Shown piece after piece: positions 7,701 to 12,335 of a DNA stretch of 29,486 nucleotides. The notes below the pieces were generated by a model. The model was not told where the DNA came from. It made no database searches and saw nothing but the letters and a program-made list of their open reading frames with translations. Within the stretch, counting starts at the first letter, position 1; the number at the start of each line of letters is the position of its first letter. Made by a program: the position numbers and the translations under genes. The stretch covers positions 1 through 29,486 of the forward strand of contig JAQSDT010000567.1 of NCBI GenBank assembly GCA_029946075.1. The letters run 5' to 3'. The stretch comes from a bacterium. GTDB taxonomy: Bacteria; Pseudomonadota; Alphaproteobacteria; Rhizobiales; Xanthobacteraceae.

Positions 7701-8463
7701 GAACGACCGCTTTTTGTTCCTTTGCGGACTTGCCTCGCTTCCGGACCGACTTTGCCGGTTTGTCTGCGGAAACTGGATTGCTGGCATTCGCTGTGACGAT
7801 CGACTGGCCTCTCCCGTCCACTTTCTCCGGCAGATGATCGAATTTCTGCCAATGCGCCTCAATCGCGGCATTCATCCGCTCGTGCGAGCCGTACTTGTAG
7901 GAGAAGGTTTCACCGCAGCTGCAGGTGCCGAGCGTGACCATCTGACCGTTGATGATCGGATTGGTCATGCTGAAGCTGTGATCCGCCGGGAACGCCTTGC
8001 GGGCGCGGTTTGCTTCAGCCAATTCCCTGACGACGGGGTCCGTGATATGCTGATCCGGATTAGCTGATTGATCGCAGCTTTCAGTCGGTTGGGCGACCAG
8101 CGACTGAGCCCAGCGGATGACGGCATCGCCGTATTCCTTCGACCACTGTGTGCCCTCGCCGGCCTCATGGCCCATGTAGGACCGTGCACGGCGCACAACC
8201 TCATCGACAGCATCCTGCAGCGCATCTTCCCGGCTGATGAACCAGACCACGACGTCGGTCCGAAACCCGGGCGGGTGTGCTAGCCATTTGCCGTTGTCGA
8301 GTTCGAGAACGCCGATCCGCGCCGCCGGCGAGCGGTAACGCGGATTATCGTGTTCGAACATCTCGCCCTGGTCGTCGCGAAAAGCGAGACCGCCGATGCC
8401 AAGCGGGGGCTCCCCTGCGGCGTTGCGCAAGATGACAGGCGTTTTAGCGACTGCTGCGGTCAT
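4771..8463 (-). CDS. Helicase-DNA methyltransferase fusion protein
   Basis: This 1230-residue protein has three parts. Residues 1-370 contain a CSCG motif near 181-184 and a long low-complexity linker. Residues ~390-800 form a superfamily 2 helicase: a variant Walker A (SFGLHKT, 431-437), a DEAS box near 521-524, ATATP near 550-554 and motif VI SLYRLQRFGQ near 778-787. Residues ~860-1200 form a beta-group amino-methyltransferase: motif IV SSIPFG (880-885) precedes the AdoMet-binding motif DPFGG (1160-1164), the order typical of N4-cytosine/N6-adenine enzymes. Motif IV usually reads (D/S)PP(Y/F); SIPF seems characteristic of related phage enzymes as I recall them. No restriction nuclease domain is seen, so it probably protects or marks phage DNA. 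The start overlaps the reverse transcriptase stop (ATGA). Confidence 0.85.
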   Translation of the reverse strand: MTAAVAKTPVILRNAAGEPPLGIGGLAFRDDQGEMFEHDNPRYRSPAARIGVLELDNGKWLAHPPGFRTDVVVWFISREDALQDAVDEVVRRARSYMGHEAGEGTQWSKEYGDAVIRWAQSLVAQPTESCDQSANPDQHITDPVVRELAEANRARKAFPADHSFSMTNPIINGQMVTLGTCSCGETFSYKYGSHERMNAAIEAHWQKFDHLPEKVDGRGQSIVTANASNPVSADKPAKSVRKRGKSAKEQKAVVHSIANDPANNTLEKWSQIIADKASDAPEGNPASIVADAGPQTALRLEPAPSSPGAGSTIANLDASAKADVNCMACEPAPIGAATEVSEPPVTKALSSAEVDPGREAGLDGGSLALSDDDDLAIDWPSYDAFIEGKVVTAPLRGIEVPRDDLHPWLKPHCKDLVVWALRLGCAAIFASFGLHKTAMQLEWCRQLQRQTGGRTLNVVPLGVRHGFIKEALQLGMDIRFVRTDAEVDTLAAQGVVHFLTNYESIREGKLDPNLFEATSLDEASVLRSYGSKTFQEFLPLFAKVTFKLVATATPSPNRYKELIHYSGFLGVMDTGLALTRFFQRNSEKAGDLTLYPHKVDEFWMWMHSWAAFLQRPSDLGYSDDGYEMPPADVRYHELPADHSQAEPERDGQAVLFRKGATSLQESAKARRDSLPARIAKMTEIIAQDPDATFLIWHDLEAEREAIEKALPGVVAIMGSMDLDERERHLHEFEEGRLKYFATKPILSGSGSNFQYHCHRAIYVGMPGDGYKFNDFIQSLYRLQRFGQAHPVQIDIIYAEDMRAGRSALEEKWALDAEMRRRMSEIIRRHGLNALPLRDALLRSIGVKRVEVKGQNFVAINNDAVEECRAWPENSVDLIVSSIPFGQQYEYSPSYRDFGHSDDNAHFWSQMDFLSTELLRMLKPGRLFCCHVKDRIRFGAVTGQGVPTVEPFHAEAIMHYRAHGFQYLGMITVVTDVVRENNQTYRLGWSENAKDGTKMGCGMPEYILLLRKPQSDRSRSYADVPVTKSKEDYTRARWQIDAHGLWKSSGNRFLTPEEFAEHSSADLAKWFAKTSAERIYDFEAHVTIGEAIERTGTLPATFMAIAPGSSHPDVWTDVNRMRTLNMMQARKGQEMHLCPLQFDIVDRLIERYSNAGDLVFDPFGGLMTVPYRALLKGRKGAATELSATYFLDGVHYLHSAEEKLATPALFDLASFDAANTPPPPDMMEPEA
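4796..4808. repeat. Run of 13 G (13 C on the coding strand) near the end of the helicase-methyltransferase gene
   Basis: Thirteen consecutive G bases on the plus strand encode the four prolines close to the protein end. Losing or gaining one base would stop translation within a few codons and move the stop away from the ATG of the next gene (4772-4774). Such tracts are prone to slippage, and also to sequencing error. Confidence 0.9.
7456..7471. repeat. Palindrome copy 1, TGCGCCAATTGGCGCA
   Basis: This is a perfect 16-bp palindrome inside the linker region of the helicase-methyltransferase gene. It encodes Ala-Pro-Ile-Gly-Ala (residues 332-336). Identical copies lie at 18055-18070 and 24955-24970, also in-frame with the same peptide. 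Confidence 0.95.
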
Positions 8464-9449
8464 GATCCCCTCCCCGACAATCCGAGGCTGCGGATCAAAT
8501 TGGCGCTGTCGGCCCAGCCGGCGTGACCCAGCCAGGCGGCGATGAATTTGCGCAGACGCTCATGGTCACCCGCGGCGCGGTAGGCCGCGATCTTTCGCCG
8601 CGCCCGCGTCACACTGTCCTTGCGCAGCAGTTTGTGGCTGGCCCAGATCCGGTAACCGAGGAAGTTGATGCCACGCGAGACCGGCGCGACCTGCCATTTC
8701 GAGAAACGCAGGCCCAGATGATCCCGGGAATATTCCTCGATCGCGATCTTCACTTTCGCCAGGTGAGCAGAGTTCGCGCCGAGCACGACGAGGTCGTCCA
8801 TGTAGCGATACCAAAGCCGCTCACCCAGCGTCTGCTGTAGATACCGGTCAAGCGTCGCGCCGGTGTAGAGATTGGCGAAGATCTGCGACGTCAGACTGCC
8901 GATCGGCAGTCCAATGCCAAAGCGGGGCACCATCGCCCCGATCAGGCGCAGCGTCAGGCGGCAGGAAATCTTCGCCTCGATGAGTTGCCAAAGTACCGGC
9001 CGCTCGATCGAGGCGAAGTACGCGGAAAAATCCGTCTTCAGGAAATGGGTAGCGCCGACCTCTCGCCGCAGCTCGCTCTGCAACTGCACGACGCCGGCAT
9101 GAGTGCCCTTCCCCGGCCGGCAGGCGAAAGCGCGTGGTAGCAGCGCGCTATCGAAGATCGGCGCAACGACAAGGCAGAGCGCCTGCTGCGCCACACGGTC
9201 GCGGAACGGCAGCGCCGAGATCAGTCGCTTCTTGGGATCGAAGATATGGAACTCATGCGGCGTTCCAGCGACGTAACTGCCATCTGCCATCTCGCGGGCG
9301 AGATCGGCAAGGTTGAGCGCGGAAAATTCCTTGAACTCGAGATAGCCAGGCGTGAGGCGCTTTCCGGCGGCGGTCAGCCGCAGCGCCGCCTCCATGTTGC
9401 GCGGTGAGACAATCCTGCCGATCAGGTTGCGATATCGCCTGGCCATCAT
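8460..9449 (-). CDS. Reverse transcriptase of a diversity-generating retroelement
   Basis: The 329-residue protein starts at tandem ATG codons (9449 or 9446) and is close in length to the Bordetella phage enzyme (328). Visible motifs are FLKTDFSAYFASI (catalytic Asp near 140), the GLPIGSLTSQ block (183-189 IGSLTSQ), the catalytic YMDD (216-219) and NFLGYR (262-267). The IGxxxSQ block, in place of QGxxxSP of group II introns, is diagnostic of these enzymes. It copies the template-repeat RNA with errors at adenines, and the cDNA replaces the variable repeats. The frame stays open upstream through the template repeat to 9767, but that extension is template and spacer, not protein. Its stop overlaps the start of the methyltransferase gene (ATGA). 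Confidence 0.95.
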   Translation of the reverse strand: MMARRYRNLIGRIVSPRNMEAALRLTAAGKRLTPGYLEFKEFSALNLADLAREMADGSYVAGTPHEFHIFDPKKRLISALPFRDRVAQQALCLVVAPIFDSALLPRAFACRPGKGTHAGVVQLQSELRREVGATHFLKTDFSAYFASIERPVLWQLIEAKISCRLTLRLIGAMVPRFGIGLPIGSLTSQIFANLYTGATLDRYLQQTLGERLWYRYMDDLVVLGANSAHLAKVKIAIEEYSRDHLGLRFSKWQVAPVSRGINFLGYRIWASHKLLRKDSVTRARRKIAAYRAAGDHERLRKFIAAWLGHAGWADSANLIRSLGLSGRGS

Positions 9450-9630
9450 GAATCCCGAATGAGAGCCGGCCGCGGGTCTCGACATCAGCCTTAATGCGCT
9501 GCTGCTACGCCCCGTTCTGCCGGACCGTGAAGTGTGTTCGCCTAAGCAGGACCTGCGAGCTGACCACCAGCCTTGGCTGAATGTGATCCGCCGGCGCGAC
9601 CGTGATCGTTGCCGAGCGAACATCCGCAAA
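9450..9630 (-). ncRNA. Spacer part of the retroelement RNA, between template repeat and reverse transcriptase
   Basis: This 181-nt stretch separates the template repeat from the reverse transcriptase start. In the Bordetella phage system the equivalent spacer is part of the structured RNA that binds the enzyme and Avd and primes cDNA synthesis. Here position and length fit that role. The protein frame is open across it, but the predicted residues are arginine- and serine-rich and resemble no domain. The RNA role is inference from position. Confidence 0.55.
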
Positions 9631-9763
9631 AGGTCGTCACTGCGGCCCCGAGCGCCCAAGTTCTCGTTCGAATTGTCGGGCCAGTTGTCGACGATCGCGT
9701 AACGCGAGCCCGCGTTGCCGTCGTTCAACCAGGAGCCGCCAAAGATGGACGCACGCGGCTGCA
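9631..9763 (-). repeat. Template repeat (TR) of the diversity-generating retroelement
   Basis: This 133-bp template begins directly after the avd stop codon, read on the minus strand. It aligns without gaps to VR1 (10276-10408) and VR2 (11260-11388). The core 9636-9759 contains 21 coding-strand adenines; 16 of them are changed in at least one VR. No other base in that core differs. The G/C-rich 3' end (coding strand, 9636-9660) is identical in all three and is the probable initiation-of-homology element. One fixed C/G difference at 9635 separates template from target versions. Read in frame, the repeat has six Asn AAY codons, the codon class that gives maximal amino-acid variety on adenine mutation. 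Confidence 0.97.
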
Positions 9764-10228
9764 TCATTTCCCCGCCTGCCCTATCGAACGGCTTGCGCCG
9801 CCCGAATTCTTTTTATCGATGTCACCGTTCGCGGACGGCTTCGCGAAGCGCTCAGCCTGCTCGGGTGCCTTCAGCTTCCGCTGCCACGCATTCAGCATGC
9901 GGCCCGGCTCAGCCAGCAGCGCCAGCGCTACTTCATGCTGTTTCGGACCGACGATCCTGATAGTGTGGTTGCTGAGGAAGCGAAGGTGAGACCGCAAGGT
10001 CGCGAACTCGGCATCGACGGCGTAGAGCCGCGAGACCTGTCTCGACTTGGCGGCGTGATATAGGCCTCCGATCGGCGCAAACAGCGTCGCCAACACGGCA
10101 TCCCGAAGGACACCGTGACGCCGCGGCGCGTTCTGCAGGATCGGATAGAGATAGCTCACGAAGGCCTCATATTTTTCGACGATCGCCAGAGCGTCGACTG
10201 CGGTGTTTTCGTCCCTGACGATTGTCAT
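9764..10228 (-). CDS. avd: Accessory variability determinant (Avd) protein
   Basis: The 154-residue protein matches the Avd/four-helix-bundle family: YEAFVSYLYPILQNAPRRH, then VLRDAVLATLFAPIGGLYHAAK, and later basic helices FATLRSHLRFLSNHTIRI and MLNAWQRKL. Avd forms a positively charged pentamer that binds the reverse transcriptase and the template RNA and is needed for mutagenic cDNA synthesis in the Bordetella phage system. The stop (9764-9766) directly abuts the template repeat, the canonical avd-TR-RT order. The C-terminal ~30 residues are hydrophilic and probably disordered. Start ATG at 10226-10228 has no strong ribosome binding site. Confidence 0.9.
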   Translation of the reverse strand: MTIVRDENTAVDALAIVEKYEAFVSYLYPILQNAPRRHGVLRDAVLATLFAPIGGLYHAAKSRQVSRLYAVDAEFATLRSHLRFLSNHTIRIVGPKQHEVALALLAEPGRMLNAWQRKLKAPEQAERFAKPSANGDIDKKNSGGASRSIGQAGK

Positions 10229-10243
10229 CGTGCCGGCTCAGCC

Positions 10244-10263
10244 GCTGGCGCTGTCGCGCCAGC
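10244..10263 (-). promoter_or_regulatory. Retargeting hairpin after VR1, GACA tetraloop
   Basis: On the coding strand an 8-bp perfect stem (GCTGGCGC with GCGCCAGC) closes a GACA loop; the stem overlaps the first target gene's stop codon. It lies 12 bp past the VR1 end. In the Bordetella phage system a GC-rich stem with a 4-nt GRNA loop just downstream of the variable repeat is needed for efficient retargeting. GACA fits GRNA. No such hairpin follows the template repeat. Confidence 0.85.
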
Positions 10264-11177
10264 TAAACAGGTTGCAGGTGGTCACTGCGGCCCCGAGCGC
10301 CCAAGAGCCCGTCCGAAGTGGCGGGCCAGAAGTCGACGACCGCGTAACGCGAGCCCGCGTCGCCGTCGTCCAACCAGGAGCCGCCAAAGATGGACGCACG
10401 CGGCTGCAAGCTTCCGTCGTGGCCCCACACCCACATATTGCCGGTCGCCTGCATGCCGCCGACCTGACTTGTGCGGCGCGCATCAAGACCGGTGCTCGCC
10501 GGATCAGATCCGCAAGCTGAGCGTTCCTTCACGCCCACAGCGAAGGCGCGAAACTCCGCCTCGCTCATCAGGCCTTTGCCATGATGGGCCATGATCGCTT
10601 TGGCGGTCGCGTAGTCGAGCTTGTGAAAAAGCTGCCCGCGCGGGTCAAGCGGCAGATCGCGGCCGTCGGCGATCGTGACGCCGAACCGGCTGGTGCCTTC
10701 CGTCAGATGATTGACGCCGAGCAGGTAGATATCGGCCCAGAATTTCAGGCCATCGCGCCCGACCAGCGCCATGCCGCGCGGATCCGGACAAGCGGGCCGG
10801 AAGGTGAGGTCCCAAACTGAATTCGGATTGATCGCTGCAAATTCATCGCCGCCCTCGTTCGCCAACGCGTTGCCGCCAGGCGCAAAGTGAAAGCCACCGA
10901 TGCAGCCTTCACCTGCTGGAATCTTCGACCCGCAAGCGCGTAATGCGGTCGGAAAACCGTTGTGAATGACGATGCCGTAATCGGCGCCGACCTTGAGTTC
11001 ATGGCCCTTGGGAAATCGCACTTCGCAATTTGTCTTGAACCACTGGCCGGGGACGCCGGTCGAGGCCCGGATGGCAATGGATCGCGGACCGGCCACGATG
11101 AAAGCCGGTTCATCCGGATCGGCCTTGACCAGACGATCGCTCATTTCACGTTCAACTCGTTTCGCACGTGCAGTCAT
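10263..11177 (-). CDS. Retroelement target protein 1, C-type-lectin-like variable protein
   Basis: This 304-residue protein starts at ATG 11175-11177 with GGAG about 9 nt upstream; the frame also offers a TTG at 11192. Its middle has GGFHFAPGGNA, DLTFRPACPDPRGMALV and FWADIYLLG. The last ~65 residues have QATGNMWVWGHDG, RASIFGGSW and LGARGRSDHL, the signature of the formylglycine-enzyme-like C-type lectin fold used by many diversified proteins. The variable residues map to the C-terminal ligand-binding loop region of that fold. It is paralogous over its length to target protein 2. In known systems the variable protein binds a ligand or host receptor. No signal peptide or tail-fibre domain is visible here. 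Confidence 0.9.
   Translation of the reverse strand: MTARAKRVEREMSDRLVKADPDEPAFIVAGPRSIAIRASTGVPGQWFKTNCEVRFPKGHELKVGADYGIVIHNGFPTALRACGSKIPAGEGCIGGFHFAPGGNALANEGGDEFAAINPNSVWDLTFRPACPDPRGMALVGRDGLKFWADIYLLGVNHLTEGTSRFGVTIADGRDLPLDPRGQLFHKLDYATAKAIMAHHGKGLMSEAEFRAFAVGVKERSACGSDPASTGLDARRTSQVGGMQATGNMWVWGHDGSLQPRASIFGGSWLDDGDAGSRYAVVDFWPATSDGLLGARGRSDHLQPV
10276..10408 (-). repeat. Variable repeat 1 (VR1)
   Basis: This is the gapless counterpart of the template repeat, inside the 3' end of the first target gene (about residues 257-301). It differs from the template at 11 core positions, all adenines on the coding strand. Resulting changes include N to D, N to F, Asp-Asn to Ala-Thr, and Glu-Asn to Gly-Leu. 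One further non-adenine difference lies at the initiation-of-homology edge. Confidence 0.97.
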
Positions 11178-11227
11178 GTGTCGGATCTCCAAATGTGTGC
11201 CGGGCTAACCGGCGGAAACGTCAAGGC

Positions 11228-11247
11228 GCCGGCGCTGTCGCGCCAGC
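11228..11247 (-). promoter_or_regulatory. Retargeting hairpin after VR2, GACA tetraloop
   Basis: The coding strand has the same GACA loop and a GGCGC/GCGCC inner stem as the VR1 hairpin. One G-T wobble and two outer pairs complete eight positions, so the stem is slightly imperfect. The stem touches the second target gene's stop codon. Distance from VR2 is the same as at VR1. Confidence 0.8.
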
Positions 11248-12155
11248 TAGACACGCTGCAGGTGGTCACTGCGGCCCCGAGCGCCCAAGCCCACGCCCGA
11301 ATAGCCGGGCCAGAGGTCGACGATCGCGCAACGCGAGCCCGCGAGGCCGTCGTTCAACCAGGAGCCGCCAAAGAAGGACGCACGCGGCATATCCGGGTCG
11401 CCATCATGGCCCCAGACCCACATATTCCCCGTCGCCTGCATGATGCCGAAACGGCTGGTGCGCGGCGCGTCGAGGCCGGTGCTGCGGGGATTCCCGCTAC
11501 GCGCGGTCTTCTCGGTCACGCCGAACGCAGCGGCAAAGAATTCCTCGACACTGAGCAATCCCTTGCCGTGCGCGGCCATTACAGCCGCTGCCGTCTCATA
11601 GTCGAACTTCCGGTAACGCTTGCCGGCAGCCTTCGGGCAGTCGTCACCGTCAGCGATGGTGACATCGAACCGGCTGGTGCCATCGCGATCGCAATCGGCG
11701 CCCGCGAGGTAAATGTCGCACCAGAACTGACCACCAGGCGCCTGCACGAGGGCCATTCCGCGCGGATCCGGACAAGCGGGCCGGAAGTTCAAATCCCACA
11801 GCGAGCAGTGATTAATGGCGGGGACGTCGTCGCCACCGCTGCGCGCCGCGGCATTGCCGCCCGGCGCGAAGTGAAACCCGCCGATGCAGGAACTGGCGAC
11901 CGGCGGCGCATCGACCCGCGCTGCGACCGCGATGCCATCGACAACCGTGACGGCATAATCCGCGCCGGTCTTCAGACCATCCACCGGCATTGCGACATCC
12001 CGGTCGATCTCGAAGCGGGTGCCGCAAAAGCTGGTGCCGGCCTTGATGACGAGGCTGTCGCGGCCGGTTGCCTTGAGGACCGCGGAGGCCGGATCCGTCT
12101 TGATCAGCAGCGGCAGCGCCGCTGCGTCGGCCGTGGTTTTTTCCAGAGCATTCAT
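11247..12155 (-). CDS. Retroelement target protein 2, C-type-lectin-like variable protein
   Basis: This 302-residue protein is a paralogue of target protein 1. It shares GGFHFAPGGNA, DLNFRPACPDPRGMALV, FWCDIYLAG, QATGNMWVWGHDG and the C-terminal LGARGRSDHLQRV. The N-terminal ~85 residues are more diverged but keep the same order of short strands, for example KTGADYAVTVVDG. The leader GGAG-N9-ATG is nearly identical to that of target 1, so the whole gene with its 5' and 3' signals was probably duplicated. It is the first retroelement gene in transcription order and begins 3 bp after the small membrane-protein gene. Confidence 0.9.
   Translation of the reverse strand: MNALEKTTADAAALPLLIKTDPASAVLKATGRDSLVIKAGTSFCGTRFEIDRDVAMPVDGLKTGADYAVTVVDGIAVAARVDAPPVASSCIGGFHFAPGGNAAARSGGDDVPAINHCSLWDLNFRPACPDPRGMALVQAPGGQFWCDIYLAGADCDRDGTSRFDVTIADGDDCPKAAGKRYRKFDYETAAAVMAAHGKGLLSVEEFFAAAFGVTEKTARSGNPRSTGLDAPRTSRFGIMQATGNMWVWGHDGDPDMPRASFFGGSWLNDGLAGSRCAIVDLWPGYSGVGLGARGRSDHLQRV
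11260..11388 (-). repeat. Variable repeat 2 (VR2)
   Basis: The repeat spans about residues 257-299 of the second target protein. In the core it differs from the template at 13 positions, all coding-strand adenines, including I to F, N to L, Y to C, N to G and E to V. The match ends 4 bp earlier than VR1, where the two target genes diverge. Only 8 of the substituted positions are shared with VR1, so the two repeats have been diversified separately. Confidence 0.97.
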
Positions 12156-12158
12156 GTG

Positions 12159-12335
12159 TCAGGTCTCCATCGGGTTTGCAGGGAAAAACCGGCTTACCCG
12201 GCCGGTCAGGGGAAGATTTTTCAGGCTACGCAACGCGCGGGCGATCACGGCTTCTGCGACCATCCCGACGATCGCCAGCACGAACGCGGCGGCGAACAGT
12301 GAGGCCACGATGAGCAGCACGATTTCGGGCCTCAT
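12159..12335 (-). CDS. Small single-pass membrane protein
   Basis: This 58-residue protein, from ATG 12333-12335, overlaps the methyltransferase stop. It has one long hydrophobic helix near the N-terminus (IVLLIVASLFAAAFVLAIVG), then a basic amphipathic stretch (ARALRSLKNLP) and a short tail. A holin-like role is conceivable for a phage membrane protein this small. However, it is far from any lysis gene and has only one clear membrane segment. The function is unknown. Confidence 0.55.
   Translation of the reverse strand: MRPEIVLLIVASLFAAAFVLAIVGMVAEAVIARALRSLKNLPLTGRVSRFFPANPMET

Noticed and set aside
9450..9767. N-terminal extension of the reverse transcriptase
   Set aside because: The extra 106 residues are the translated template repeat and spacer. 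From M107 the length fits the family.
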